Assembly (NCBI RefSeq): GCF_003449015.1
Contig: NZ_QRGD01000002.1
Coordinates: 124,001 to 188,000 of the forward strand
Origin: Aureibaculum luteum
GTDB lineage: Bacteria; Bacteroidota; Bacteroidia; Flavobacteriales; Flavobacteriaceae
Direction: 5' to 3'
DNA: 64,000 nucleotides
Below are positions 9,032 to 18,618 of the stretch, one piece after another. The notes under the pieces were generated by a model. That model did no database searches. It saw only the letters and a list, made by a program, of their open reading frames with translations, and was not told where the DNA came from. Made by a program: the position numbers and the translations under genes. Positions within the stretch are counted from its first letter, which is position 1. Each line of letters begins with the position of its first letter.

Positions 9032-10498
9032 ATGAAATTAAGAATACTACTTATAACTATTATCCTATTAAGTACAGAATTAATGTTGGGTCAATCTGAA
9101 GAAATGACCAGCGAACTTTATAAGACTTATGAAAAGTTTAAAGAGGTAAGTTTAGACAAACGAAGAATTAAGCATACTAATATAAAGCCATTAGTTGATA
9201 AATTTCATAAGAATTCAAAGTTTACTGTAAACAAAGTTGGACAATCTATAGAAGGTCGCGATTTAAATCTAATAAGTATTGGTAAAGGTAAAACCAATGT
9301 TTTTTTATGGTCACAAATGCATGGTGATGAACCAACCGCTACACAAGCCATCTTTGATATTTTAAACTTTTTAGATAGTGATGATTTTTCAAAAGAGAAA
9401 AAGAAAATATTAAAAAAATTGACATTGCACTTTTTGCCAATGCTTAATCCTGATGGAGCGGAAGTTTTTACGAGAAGAAATGCTCTGGGTGTTGATATTA
9501 ATAGAGATGCCTTGCGTTTGCAATCGCCAGAAGGAAAAACGTTAAAGCGTGTTAGGGATAGTTTAAATGCTGAATTCGGATTCAATTTACATGACCAAAG
9601 TACCTATTACAATGCTGAGAGAACGGATAAACCAGCAACGATTTCTTATTTGGCACCTGCTTATAATTATGAAAAGGAAATAAACGATGTTAGAGCCAAT
9701 GCCATGAAGGTTATTGTTTATATGAATTCTATTATACAAAAATATGCCCCAGGTCAAGTAGGGCGTTATAGTGATGATTTTGAGCCTAGAGCATTTGGAG
9801 ATAATATTACAAAGTGGGGTACGAGTGCAATTTTAATAGAATCAGGGGGGTATTTAAATGATGTGGAAAAACAAGAAATTAGAAAACTAAATTATGTTTC
9901 TATTCTTTCTGCAATTTATACAATTGCAAATGGTGATTATAATGATATCGCTGTTGAAGATTACAATAAAATCCCTCAGAATGATCGTAAATTATTTAAT
10001 CTAAAAATTAAAAATCTTACCTATGAGCTAAACGGGAAACCTTATAAAATAGATTTAGGTATCAATCGCATCGAGGTTGATAATAGAGAAAATACAGATT
10101 TTTATAATGTTGGTAGAATTGTAGACTTAGGAGATTTGTCTACTTATTATGGATATGAAACTTTTGATGCAGAAGGTTATAAAATTGTTGCAGGTACATT
10201 ATACCCAACAATGATTGCTTCTAGTACAAGTTACGAAAGACTGAATGCTTTATCGATGTTAAAAAAGGGATATGGCTATGTTAAAATGGCAAAATTACCT
10301 GATGTTAGATATACAAGTAAACCAATGACTGTATTAAAAGTAACTAAAGCTACTCCTAAATTGGATGTTAATGTTGGTAGAAATCCGACGTTTTTATTGC
10401 AGAAAAACGGTGTGAATGAGTATGCTGTGGTAAACGGTTATTTAATTAATTTAAATGGTGAAAACCCTAATTTTAAAAACGGTTTAATTTATAAGTAA
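9032..10498 (+). CDS. M14 family zinc carboxypeptidase
   Basis: Secreted metallocarboxypeptidase of 488 residues with a signal peptide (MKLRILLITIILLSTELMLG). The M14 zinc motif HxxE is in QMHGDEPTAT at about residue 97, the substrate motif NPDG and the third zinc ligand in FNLHDQ follow, and the catalytic glutamate is in LIESGGY at about residue 270. The C-terminal 200 residues are an extra region of unknown fold. Substrate could be protein peptides or murein stem peptides; the amidase gene upstream favours the latter weakly. Confidence 0.88.
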   Translation: MKLRILLITIILLSTELMLGQSEEMTSELYKTYEKFKEVSLDKRRIKHTNIKPLVDKFHKNSKFTVNKVGQSIEGRDLNLISIGKGKTNVFLWSQMHGDEPTATQAIFDILNFLDSDDFSKEKKKILKKLTLHFLPMLNPDGAEVFTRRNALGVDINRDALRLQSPEGKTLKRVRDSLNAEFGFNLHDQSTYYNAERTDKPATISYLAPAYNYEKEINDVRANAMKVIVYMNSIIQKYAPGQVGRYSDDFEPRAFGDNITKWGTSAILIESGGYLNDVEKQEIRKLNYVSILSAIYTIANGDYNDIAVEDYNKIPQNDRKLFNLKIKNLTYELNGKPYKIDLGINRIEVDNRENTDFYNVGRIVDLGDLSTYYGYETFDAEGYKIVAGTLYPTMIASSTSYERLNALSMLKKGYGYVKMAKLPDVRYTSKPMTVLKVTKATPKLDVNVGRNPTFLLQKNGVNEYAVVNGYLINLNGENPNFKNGLIYK

Positions 10499-10505
10499 GA
10501 AGAGA

Positions 10506-11048
10506 TTACCAACCCATTCTTTTTTTTAATCCGTCAATATGAGCATAGTGGTGAACGGAATGCCATGCGTAAATTCCGATATTTTCAGCAAGAGAAACTT
10601 CTTCATTGGTTTCTGGGTGTACAAAAGTATGTTGTAACTCGTTAGCACTTAATCCCTTTAAGAAATACACCCATTTTTGATGTAATGTATCTAAAGATCT
10701 TAAAGAGAGTAGGATGGGGGCAGATTTACCATCTCTAAGTTCAGCCCAGCGATCTTCATAATAGGTTTTTATGATTGGTTTCACTTCTGTTAAAGCCCAT
10801 TTAAAGCGGATATAGCTATTGTAATGGCTATCTGACAAATGATGCACAACTTGTCTAACTGTCCAACCACCAGGTCTGTAAGGTGTATCCAATTGCGAAT
10901 CATTCAAATAGCTTACAAGTTTTGTCAATTGTTCTGGGAAATCTTCCAAAATTTGAATCCAATCTGTAATATGTTGGGAAGAAATAGGAGTGGGTATTTT
11001 TGCTTTACCTATAGGATATTTAAGGATATCAATGTCTGTTACTGGCAT
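10506..11048 (-). CDS. DinB/YfiT-family putative metal-dependent hydrolase
   Basis: A four-helix-bundle DinB_2 protein of 180 residues, the YfiT/BstA group, which includes thiol transferases and metal-dependent hydrolases. The three-histidine metal site is visible: H in VVHHLSDSH at about residue 64, and HSVHHYAHI near the C-terminus. The open frame could start at 11102, but that would translate through the terminator hairpin of the upstream gene. A -7 box at 11081-11088 lies inside that extension, so I place the start at the ATG at 11048 (MPVTDIDILKYP). It converges with the M14 gene, with 7 bases between the stop codons. Confidence 0.85.
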   Translation of the reverse strand: MPVTDIDILKYPIGKAKIPTPISSQHITDWIQILEDFPEQLTKLVSYLNDSQLDTPYRPGGWTVRQVVHHLSDSHYNSYIRFKWALTEVKPIIKTYYEDRWAELRDGKSAPILLSLRSLDTLHQKWVYFLKGLSANELQHTFVHPETNEEVSLAENIGIYAWHSVHHYAHIDGLKKRMGW

Positions 11049-11080
11049 TTTAGTTTTAATTTTAAGAAGCAACAACACTA

Positions 11081-11088
11081 CAAATATA
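11081..11088 (-). promoter_or_regulatory. -7 promoter box of the DinB/YfiT gene
   Basis: On the minus strand the sequence reads TATATTTG, a full match to TAnnTTTG, 33 bases before the chosen start codon. It supports the shorter form of the gene. Confidence 0.6.
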
Positions 11089-11089
11089 A

Positions 11090-11118
11090 AAAAAGACTCC
11101 ATTTTGTGGAGTCTTTTT
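11090..11118 (-). terminator. bidirectional-looking terminator after the immunophilin gene
   Basis: A stem of GACTCCA (11095-11101) and TGGAGTC (11107-11113) with a five-base loop, flanked by A runs on one side and T runs on the other. It ends transcription of the peptidyl-prolyl isomerase gene 30 bases after its stop codon. Confidence 0.85.
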
Positions 11119-11147
11119 TAAAATTTTTATAAAACCTTGTGTGAATT

Positions 11148-12080
11148 TTATTTCACATCTATCAATTCCACATCAAAGATTAATGGAGCGTCAGGAGGAA
11201 TTACTCCACCTGCACCTCTAGAACCATAAGCTAATGCTGATGGAATTACCATACGAGCTTTATCTCCAACTTGTAATAGTTGAATACCTTCATCCCAACC
11301 TGCAATAACTTGGCCAACACCAATTGCAAACTCGATAGGTTCTTTACGTTCAAATGATGAATCGAAAACGGTACCATCTAATAACTGGCCTCTGTAGTGC
11401 ACAGAAACTTTAGCACCTTTAGTGGCACTTTTTCCATTTCCTTTTTCCGTGATTTTATATCTTAATCCGCTATCTGTTTTTTCAAAACCTTTAGAAACAT
11501 CACTCAATAATTTTTCAGAATTTTCTTTTTCTTCAGCTTCTCTTTTTGCTCTAGAACCTTCAAAAGTTCTAAAAGCCTCTATAGCGTTAAAATCTTCTGC
11601 TTCTTTACCAACTCTTATAATTTCAATGCTTTCTGTTTTGTCATCTTGTTGAATACTGTCAACAACATCTTGACCTTCTATAACATTTCCAAATATGGTG
11701 TGCTTATTATCTAACCAAGGAGTTGGTACATGCGTAATAAAAAACTGACTTCCATTAGTTGCTGTACCAGAATTGGCCATAGATAAAACACCCGGTTTGT
11801 CATGTTTTAAATCAGGATGAAATTCGTCATCAAAACTATAACCTGGATTTCCAGTACCTGTTCCTTGTGGACAACCACCTTGAATCATAAAATCAGGTAT
11901 TACCCTGTGAAATTTTAAACCATCATAGTAAGGTTTTCCTTGTGGAAGTATATTATTTTCTAAATTCCCTTCTGCTAGAGCGACAAAATTACCAACTGTT
12001 CCAGGTGTTTTGTCGTATGTTAACTCAACTATTATTTCACCTTTGGTGGTGTTGAATTTTGCGTATAATCCGTCTTTCAT
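11148..12080 (-). CDS. dual-domain immunophilin: cyclophilin-FKBP fusion
   Basis: Two unrelated peptidyl-prolyl isomerase domains in one 310-residue chain. Residues about 1-165 are a cyclophilin ([18 protein letters not shown], then [22 protein letters not shown] and [10 protein letters not shown]). A charged helical linker spans about 165-205. Residues about 205-310 are an FKBP ([21 protein letters not shown], then [13 protein letters not shown] and [18 protein letters not shown]). Active-site residues of both look intact. No signal peptide is seen, so it probably acts in the cytoplasm on folding proline-containing proteins. Dual-family immunophilins are known from Flavobacterium and relatives. 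Confidence 0.93.
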   Translation of the reverse strand: MKDGLYAKFNTTKGEIIVELTYDKTPGTVGNFVALAEGNLENNILPQGKPYYDGLKFHRVIPDFMIQGGCPQGTGTGNPGYSFDDEFHPDLKHDKPGVLSMANSGTATNGSQFFITHVPTPWLDNKHTIFGNVIEGQDVVDSIQQDDKTESIEIIRVGKEAEDFNAIEAFRTFEGSRAKREAEEKENSEKLLSDVSKGFEKTDSGLRYKITEKGNGKSATKGAKVSVHYRGQLLDGTVFDSSFERKEPIEFAIGVGQVIAGWDEGIQLLQVGDKARMVIPSALAYGSRGAGGVIPPDAPLIFDVELIDVK

Positions 12081-12118
12081 TATTATATTTTTTAAATGTA
12101 CTCGTTTTTAATTGTCGG

Positions 12119-12126
12119 CAAAGATA
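12119..12126 (-). promoter_or_regulatory. -7 promoter box of the immunophilin gene
   Basis: On the minus strand TATCTTTG matches TAnnTTTG and sits 39 bases before the start codon at 12080. Confidence 0.5.
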
Positions 12127-12157
12127 GTTTGCTTTTAAGCGAAATAAAAACCAAATA

Positions 12158-15100
12158 CTATTTATTTAGTTCTTTTAATAGTATTTCAATTGCTTTATCT
12201 AATTGAGGCTGCTTACCCTCTAATCTATCTTTAAAGCTTTCAGCTACATAAACATCAGGACTTACGCCTTCACTTTCCAAGTTTTTACCATCAAGCGTAT
12301 AACATCCCCAAGAAGGCAAACGATAAAAAGAACCATCAACTAAAGATTTACCTGTGGTAAAAATAATCCATCGATAAGTTTCAGTTCCTACAATGGTGCC
12401 TAAACCCAACTCTTTGAATCCACTAGCAGTCATCTCAGCATCAGATAATGATTGTTCATTAATTAAAAGAACAATTGGTTTATTACCATAATTAAAATTA
12501 GACTGGCCGGTTAACTTACCTTCTCTATATTTCCAATTTAAATATTTTTTTTGTTGTAAAAAATTAAGCACACCATCATGTACATTTCCACCTGTGTTAA
12601 AACGTAAGTCAACTATTAAAGCCTTTTTATCGGCCTCGTTACTTACTAAATCTTCTTTAAATTTTGTCAATTCGCCACCAGACATATTTTTCATATGAAC
12701 ATAGGCTATTTTATTATTTGATTTAGTATCTACATAGTTTTGGTTAAAATCTTGCCATTCATCATAAAGTAAGCTTTTGATAGTATTAGTAGATGAAGCA
12801 TGAACATTTACTTTATGTTCAACACCTTTACGTTTCAATGTTAGTGTAATCTCATTTTCAAAAGAGGGAACAGAGAAATATTTTTCTCTATTTTCTGTTT
12901 TTACAATTTTGACTCCATTTACGGCTACTAATTCATCACCCTTTTTTATGTTTTTACCTTTTACATCTGTAGGACTTTCTTTTACAATCGCATCTACGAT
13001 ATACGGATGAGTATTATTAAATAAAATTCCGGTTGCTAAAGAACGTGTACCATAATAAACATCTTGTTCATTACCATGCGAGTTGAATCCAAAATGTGAC
13101 GTGTTCAATTCTCCAAGCATATCATTAAAAATTAAACTTAAATCATTTCTACTGGTAACATTGGGTAAATATTGAGCATAATGGTCGCGTAATTTTTGCC
13201 AGTTTTGACCATGGAAATTTTCATCATAGAAATTCTCTTCCATACCCGCCCAAGCTTCATAAAACATTTGATCAAATTCATTTACAAGAGCTTTATTAAA
13301 TGTGAAATTGGTTTCAATTTCCTTTAACTTATTACCCTCTATATCAAGTGTTGCAATAGCTCCATCAAAAAGGATATAATTGTTTTTAGATGAGGATACA
13401 ATTTGATAACTATTAATTTTCTTATCACTTACACTTTCGGTTTTGTTTTTTTCAAAAGGTTCTAAAGTAGTTTTCCATAGTTTGCTTTTACCTTCACTAT
13501 GATTAGAAATATAGTAAATAAAGGTTTTATCATCTTTTGTTACAACGGTAATATTTTCTTGCTGACCAAAACTGGGACTAATTTGTTTTAGACGTTCCAT
13601 TGTATTATTTGGGTTAATAGTTACCACTGGTTTTACAACTTTTTCTTCCTCCTTATTTTTGTCTTTTTCCTTTTTTGATTTAGATTCCTCTTTTTTCTCT
13701 TCTTCAAATAATTTTTCAATTTTATTTAATTTAAAAGGGGCTTCATATTTATCTAAAGCCATTTGATAAATTTTAGAATTTGTAGTTCCCATTGGATAGC
13801 CTGGTTGTAGTTTATCAGAAGAAAAGTAGATAAATTTACCATCAGGAGACCAAGTAGGTTCTGATTCAGATACTTTGGTATTGGTTAAGTTTGTCGTTTT
13901 TTTTGTAGCGATTTCATAAGTAAAAATGTCAGATTCAAAATTGCGATGTGCATTGTAAACTACATACTTATCATCTGGAGAAAAATAAGGATTACTATTA
14001 TAAAAACCCCATAATTCATCGGTTACAATGGTGTTTGTTTTAAAAGTAATTAAATCTATGATAATTATATTATTTCTTCCACTGATATAAACACCCTTTG
14101 TTCTATCACTATTAAAAGTTAGTTGTCTATTATTCTTATTGTTTTTTGTAATTTGTTTTTTATTGGAATTATCTTCGGCATTTATTGAATACCAGTTGTA
14201 GTACCCTTTTAAGGATTGCGAATAAATTAAGGTTTTATTATTTTTTAACCATTTTACCTCTTGTACAGCTTCTATCGGGTCCGTTTTTATTTCTTTTATA
14301 AATTTTCCTTTTATATCAGAAATAAATAATCTACCTCTTGAAACAAAAGCTAACTTTTTATCATCTGGTGATACATCAAAATAGCTTATTTTACCTTTAG
14401 TTTTAAAACTCTGATCTTTATTTAAGGTATTGTTTTTAAAAATTCGAATTATTGGTTTACTCGTTTTTCCAGAGTTTACATCATAAACATAAATTTGATA
14501 ATCTTTTCTAAAAACAACTTTTTCTCCATTGGCACTTACTTTAGGCCACATTATTGAAGTTTTAAAATTTGTAAGTGATTTTTTTACACCATTATTAAAC
14601 GTGTAAAGATTGTATTCATCATTGGCTTCATCAGATTTAAAATATAGAGTTCCATTTTTATCGAAAGTCGCTCCAAAATCTTTACCTCTATATGTTGTAT
14701 ATTTTTTAAATGCCTTGGTTTTTGTGTTGTATGATTTTATGTCAGGATTGTAATCTCCTTTATATCTTTTCCTATGTGCAAATCGACCACTTTCCCATGA
14801 TTCGTTAAAATAAATTTCATCATTAAGCGGATTTTCAACTACGTTGTGAACGGTATTAAAATAGTTTTCAAATAGTCGTATCGGGGTTCCTCCATTTTTA
14901 TTAATACTATAGGTTGTAAAACTATTGAACCGTCCAGAAGTAAAATAAATGGTAGCACTGTCCCAGCTCCAAGAAGAAACTTTATCATCACTTTCATGAA
15001 AAGTAAGTTGCGTAATTTCTCCACCTTTTAAAGGTATAATGTATACATCTGCATTACCGAATTGATTACTCGAGAACGCTAACCATTTTCCATCAGGAGA

Positions 15101-15322
15101 TACACTAGGATTGGTTTCGTCGCCTTCCATTGCTGTTAATCTTTGAGCGTTTCCTCCAGAAGTAGGTACTTTCCATAGATCACTATCCATACTAAAAATA
15201 ATAGATTCAGCATTTGGTGTTAATGTTGGATCAAGCGTAAAAAAAGTGTCGGTATGTTGTGCGGAAGTAAGATGGACTATTGAAAAGGCAATAGTCATTA
15301 ACAGGAATTTATAGAACTTCAT
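12158..15322 (-). CDS. tricorn-like S41 family peptidase
   Basis: Secreted protease of 1054 residues. A signal peptide (MKFYKFLLMTIAFSIVHLTSA) starts at the ATG at 15322; the frame is open 36 bases further upstream but that extension has no signal-peptide logic. The first half has WD40/PD40-like propeller repeats (PSVSPDGKWLAFSS, then PTWSPDGKFIYFSSD). A lysine/glutamate-rich linker follows near residue 565, then a PDZ domain (KKGDELVAVNGVKI) and an S41 catalytic domain with LIVDLRFNTGGNVHDG, and NEQSLSDAEMTASGFK carrying the nucleophile serine. This matches bacterial tricorn homologues that degrade peptides. Confidence 0.92.
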   Translation of the reverse strand: MKFYKFLLMTIAFSIVHLTSAQHTDTFFTLDPTLTPNAESIIFSMDSDLWKVPTSGGNAQRLTAMEGDETNPSVSPDGKWLAFSSNQFGNADVYIIPLKGGEITQLTFHESDDKVSSWSWDSATIYFTSGRFNSFTTYSINKNGGTPIRLFENYFNTVHNVVENPLNDEIYFNESWESGRFAHRKRYKGDYNPDIKSYNTKTKAFKKYTTYRGKDFGATFDKNGTLYFKSDEANDEYNLYTFNNGVKKSLTNFKTSIMWPKVSANGEKVVFRKDYQIYVYDVNSGKTSKPIIRIFKNNTLNKDQSFKTKGKISYFDVSPDDKKLAFVSRGRLFISDIKGKFIKEIKTDPIEAVQEVKWLKNNKTLIYSQSLKGYYNWYSINAEDNSNKKQITKNNKNNRQLTFNSDRTKGVYISGRNNIIIIDLITFKTNTIVTDELWGFYNSNPYFSPDDKYVVYNAHRNFESDIFTYEIATKKTTNLTNTKVSESEPTWSPDGKFIYFSSDKLQPGYPMGTTNSKIYQMALDKYEAPFKLNKIEKLFEEEKKEESKSKKEKDKNKEEEKVVKPVVTINPNNTMERLKQISPSFGQQENITVVTKDDKTFIYYISNHSEGKSKLWKTTLEPFEKNKTESVSDKKINSYQIVSSSKNNYILFDGAIATLDIEGNKLKEIETNFTFNKALVNEFDQMFYEAWAGMEENFYDENFHGQNWQKLRDHYAQYLPNVTSRNDLSLIFNDMLGELNTSHFGFNSHGNEQDVYYGTRSLATGILFNNTHPYIVDAIVKESPTDVKGKNIKKGDELVAVNGVKIVKTENREKYFSVPSFENEITLTLKRKGVEHKVNVHASSTNTIKSLLYDEWQDFNQNYVDTKSNNKIAYVHMKNMSGGELTKFKEDLVSNEADKKALIVDLRFNTGGNVHDGVLNFLQQKKYLNWKYREGKLTGQSNFNYGNKPIVLLINEQSLSDAEMTASGFKELGLGTIVGTETYRWIIFTTGKSLVDGSFYRLPSWGCYTLDGKNLESEGVSPDVYVAESFKDRLEGKQPQLDKAIEILLKELNK

Positions 15323-15445
15323 AATAATAAGGTTTGGTTTAAACCTTAAAATTACCAAATTTTATTAGAAACGCGATAAATTTAGAAAAACGTATGGTTA
15401 AAATTAACTAGTTGAGTAATTTAACCATTCAAATAAGAAACAGAA

Positions 15446-16267
15446 CTACTTTATAATCTTAAAAGTCCCGTTTTTATCACCAACCTCTACTTGAATAAGG
15501 TATACACCATCTGGTAAATGATCCATATATAATTTAGATTCTGAAGCGACAGGTTTTTTTGACAATACCTTCTGACCAATAGTATTATAAACGTTTACAA
15601 TGGCGATGTTTTCATCTGCTCTCAACGTTAAAACATCATTGGTTACAGGGTTAGGTGAATAATTAAAACCAACGGAAACCAAGTCTTCAATACTGGCAGT
15701 TGTAGTATTTAGTAAGGTGTAATGGTCTATGCCAATGCCCCATGTGAAGGTGTTTTCATCATCATAAATAAATTTGACTTTGAAAGCATTATTAATATAT
15801 GCTGTTACATCGATGCTTACACTTTGGTTACTACCGCTATTCGGAGCTGTATCATCACCATCTACTAAAAGTACATTTTGCCATATTGTACCATCCCAAA
15901 CATCAACCATAAAATTACCACTATTGCTAAATGTTTGATGATTATATATCAGCTCTATTGCAGCTGTAGAAACACTTTGGGCAATTAAATCTATGGAAGG
16001 ACCTTCTAATTCTACGTAATTATTCACAAAACTACCACAGCTATTGTCATTAAAAATTACCCCACCTGAAGAGAAACTAGCAGGATTTGTATAGCCACTA
16101 CCAATGAGTGAACCTGAATATCCAAACTGCCAAGTGCAGCCGGTAGGACCAGAAGTTGCTGACCAACCCTCAGGAATTACTGACGCATTAAAATTCTCCT
16201 CTTGTATTTGAGCGTTGCCTATCCAGGCCATACAGCATAACATACACAGTAAAATTACTTTTCTCAT
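15446..16267 (-). CDS. type IX secretion cargo with choice-of-anchor-J-like domain
   Basis: Extracellular protein of 273 residues. A signal peptide begins at the ATG at 16267 (MRKVILLCMLCCMAWIGNAQ); the longer open frame adds seven unlikely residues. Residues about 20-185 form a MAM/choice-of-anchor-J-like sandwich (ENFNASVIPEGWSA, then FVNNYVELEGPSIDL and VDVWDGTIWQNV). The last 75 residues are a type A sorting domain for the type IX secretion system (YSPNPVTNDVLTLR, then VNVYNTIGQKVLS and LPDGVYLIQVEV, ending KIIK). It would be exported across the outer membrane and attached to or released from the surface. No catalytic motif is seen. Confidence 0.88.
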   Translation of the reverse strand: MRKVILLCMLCCMAWIGNAQIQEENFNASVIPEGWSATSGPTGCTWQFGYSGSLIGSGYTNPASFSSGGVIFNDNSCGSFVNNYVELEGPSIDLIAQSVSTAAIELIYNHQTFSNSGNFMVDVWDGTIWQNVLLVDGDDTAPNSGSNQSVSIDVTAYINNAFKVKFIYDDENTFTWGIGIDHYTLLNTTTASIEDLVSVGFNYSPNPVTNDVLTLRADENIAIVNVYNTIGQKVLSKKPVASESKLYMDHLPDGVYLIQVEVGDKNGTFKIIK

Positions 16268-16504
16268 AGAATTGAATTTTAATTCCACTATAATTATTCG
16301 AATTCTACTTGATATATGTTTTTAAGTAGTGATTTTTTTTCCATACTTTTTTGTTTATGATAAGCTCGTTATTAAACAGCGTTCATCATTTATTATAAAC
16401 AATCTAAGTTAGAGGTAAATAGTATAACGTAAAAAGTGTTAAAATATTTTAGAAAAAGTGTACTATAAAATCAACGTCAAAAATGTACGGAAACTATTAG
16501 AAAC

Positions 16505-16523
16505 ACTAATGCTCAGCATTAGT
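16505..16523 (-). other. perfect inverted repeat after aroC
   Basis: ACTAATGC and GCATTAGT form an 8-bp stem with a three-base loop, 32 bases past the aroC stop codon. No T run follows on either strand, so it is a 3' stabiliser or weak terminator at best. Confidence 0.4.
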
Positions 16524-16554
16524 ACAATAGCCCATGATATTACGGAATTAAAAA

Positions 16555-17616
16555 CTAAATTTTACTTGAATTATCTAACATATAAAAATCCATCAAAACC
16601 ATAGCTGTTAAAGCTTCTACAATAGGTACAGCTCTGGGTACAACACAAGGATCATGTCTTCCTTTACCTTGCACATTTATGGCATTACCTTCTGTGTCTA
16701 TGGTATCATATTTTTGAAGTAATGTGGCTACCGGTTTAAATGCGACGTTAAAATAAATATCCATTCCGTTAGAAATACCACCTTGAATACCACCAGATAA
16801 ATTTGTTTTAGTAGATCCGTCTGCATTAAAAGCATCATTATGTTCAGATCCTTTTAGTTTTGTGCCTTCAAAACCACTACCATATTCAAAACCTTTTACG
16901 GCGTTTATGGTAAGCATGGCTTGACCTAATCTGGCATGTAATTTATCAAAAATGGGTTCACCAAAACCTAAGGGTACATTTTTAGCTACACAAGTAATGG
17001 TACCACCAATGGTATCACCTTGTTTTTTAATAGCTTTTATATGGTCTATCATTTTTGTAGCTGTTTCTGTATCAGGACAACGAACAGCATTTGATTCTGT
17101 TTGCGATAAATCTAATTCTTGATAGGATTTATCTAAAGTAATTGCTCCTACAGAATTGGTAAACGCATTAATTTTTATGTCTTTTAGTATTTGCTTGGCG
17201 ATGGCTCCGGCAACAATCCAATTGGCAGTTTCACGAGCAGATGAGCGTCCTCCACCTCTAAAATCTCTTAAACCATATTTTTTAGTATATGTATAATCAG
17301 CATGAGAAGGTCTAAAAGTATTTTTAATATCTGAGTAATCATTGGATTTTTGATTGGTGTTTTTGATTATAAAACCAATAGAAGTACCCGTAGTTTGACC
17401 ATCAAATATACCCGATAAAAACTCAACAGTGTCAGGTTCTTTCCGTTGGGTAACAATAGCAGATTGACCAGGTTTACGTCGATCTAATTCATTTTGAATC
17501 GCTTTAAAATCTAATGTGATACCAGCGGGACAGCCATCTATAATACCACCAATAGCGGCTCCATGTGATTCTCCAAACGTAGTCAGTTTAAATAATTTTC
17601 CTATACTGTTGCTCAT
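16555..17616 (-). CDS. aroC: chorismate synthase AroC
   Basis: Final enzyme of the shikimate pathway, turning 5-enolpyruvylshikimate-3-phosphate into chorismate using reduced FMN. The 353 residues are the normal length. Signatures visible are [18 protein letters not shown] near the N-terminus, the [14 protein letters not shown] / [13 protein letters not shown] region, and the C-terminal [19 protein letters not shown]. It stands alone on the minus strand with a -7 box 19 bases before its start codon. Its 3' end faces the T9SS cargo gene across 287 bases. Confidence 0.97.
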   Translation of the reverse strand: MSNSIGKLFKLTTFGESHGAAIGGIIDGCPAGITLDFKAIQNELDRRKPGQSAIVTQRKEPDTVEFLSGIFDGQTTGTSIGFIIKNTNQKSNDYSDIKNTFRPSHADYTYTKKYGLRDFRGGGRSSARETANWIVAGAIAKQILKDIKINAFTNSVGAITLDKSYQELDLSQTESNAVRCPDTETATKMIDHIKAIKKQGDTIGGTITCVAKNVPLGFGEPIFDKLHARLGQAMLTINAVKGFEYGSGFEGTKLKGSEHNDAFNADGSTKTNLSGGIQGGISNGMDIYFNVAFKPVATLLQKYDTIDTEGNAINVQGKGRHDPCVVPRAVPIVEALTAMVLMDFYMLDNSSKI

Positions 17617-17865
17617 TTACTAAAAATTGAAAAGCAAAGATAAAATAATAATTCTATACTATAAGCTTAGGTTCAATATAACTTTTCTTTCGTATTGTTA
17701 TCTTTTTAAGCATTTGAATATTGAATATTCATTTTTGTATTGATAAAATATTGCAAATATCTCACCCCTTCAATGGCTTTAAAATAGAATTCACCTTTAT
17801 GGTATCGTTTATCATTTCATAGTTTTTATTCTCCCAATTTGTAGCGAGCAATCATTTTCATAAAA
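17617..17865. other. intergenic stretch between aroC and the stress island
   Basis: The two diverging units are separated by 438 bases. This part holds the aroC -7 box (17635-17642, minus strand TATCTTTG) and, at 17700-17765, A+T-rich sequence with short inverted repeats but no gene. The stress-type promoter follows at 17866. Confidence 0.4.
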
Positions 17866-17908
17866 TGACCTACGTCATTTTACGAAATATAGAGAAGGCA
17901 TAATTTTA
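17866..17908 (+). promoter_or_regulatory. stress-regulon operator A and -7 box
   Basis: Palindrome TGACCTACGTCA at 17866-17877, extended to an eight-base perfect arm on each side (AAAATGAC / GTCATTTT), then 23 bases, then TAATTTTA at 17901-17908. It is the first of the series and drives the 18055 gene through a 140-base leader. Confidence 0.75.
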
Positions 17909-17965
17909 CAGTTAAATAAATCAACCATAAAAGTTAGAATTTGAAGCGTCTGTAATTTCTTTAAA

Positions 17966-17975
17966 TGAACGTTCA
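17966..17975. promoter_or_regulatory. TetR-type palindrome in the leader
   Basis: TGAACGTTCA is a perfect ten-base palindrome located within the predicted transcript leader, about 80 bases before the 18055 start codon. Its form resembles operators of TetR-family repressors, which commonly control exporter operons such as the one downstream. No TetR gene is in the window. Confidence 0.35.
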
Positions 17976-18054
17976 CAGCATTAAAGTATAGTAACAGCAG
18001 ACGATACAATTAGAGTAAAGTAAATCATTAAATGAAATAATAAAAAAATAGATT

Positions 18055-18525
18055 ATGAATAATTTCAGATATAGACCAAAAGACAATTTTATTCAAGAGG
18101 CAAACTGGAAACAACTTTTTGTTCTTACAGAACATTGGAAATCTGATCTTTTGTTTTTTGCAGATGATATAAAATTTCTACATGATTTAATTGATAAATA
18201 TTTTCTATGGATAGCAAGAAAAGAACATATTGATAAGGTACAAGAGATAGAAATTAACTTGCTAAATGTAGATAGACAAAATTCTTTGTTATTAAAGAAA
18301 ACGAATAAACATCTAGAACATTTAGAAGCTTTAATTGATGATCCGTTTAAATATGATGCTTATGAATTTAGAAATGAACATGAGCAACTTGAAGATGATT
18401 TATCTGATTTCCTAAAATCTTTTAGAAAAAATAGAAAGGAAGTTTTTAGTATTACTGAATTTATAATTGATAAAGAAGAATTAGTAAGGCATTTAGACTT
18501 TAGTAAAATTAAAAATTATGCTTAA
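18055..18525 (+). CDS. uncharacterised helical protein, paralogue of the 44577 gene
   Basis: A 156-residue, highly charged, probably all-helical cytoplasmic protein without signal peptide or membrane segment. I do not recognise a named family. It shares a pattern with the protein at 44577-44984: an early tryptophan and aromatic-acidic block (HWKSDLLFFADDIKF here, WMDTVDFWKDEVRFF there), and a late HEQLEDDLSDFLKSFRKNRK-like helix. Both genes are under the palindromic stress operator. The macA-like gene follows after 93 bases, so this may be the first gene of the exporter operon. Confidence 0.7.
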   Translation: MNNFRYRPKDNFIQEANWKQLFVLTEHWKSDLLFFADDIKFLHDLIDKYFLWIARKEHIDKVQEIEINLLNVDRQNSLLLKKTNKHLEHLEALIDDPFKYDAYEFRNEHEQLEDDLSDFLKSFRKNRKEVFSITEFIIDKEELVRHLDFSKIKNYA

Positions 18526-18618
18526 AATATGTGATTCTATAGCTATAGGTTAACATTGACCTGTATCATATTAATTACAAATTCATATATAAAATTTTAC
18601 ATTTCAAAATTGAAGGAG

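Noticed and set aside
9205-9585. 126-residue minus-strand frame inside the M14 peptidase gene
   Set aside because: Antisense of conserved catalytic sequence with no features of its own.
15336-15345. Palindrome GGTTTAAACC before the tricorn-like gene
   Set aside because: Short, A+T-centred and single; not enough to claim an operator.
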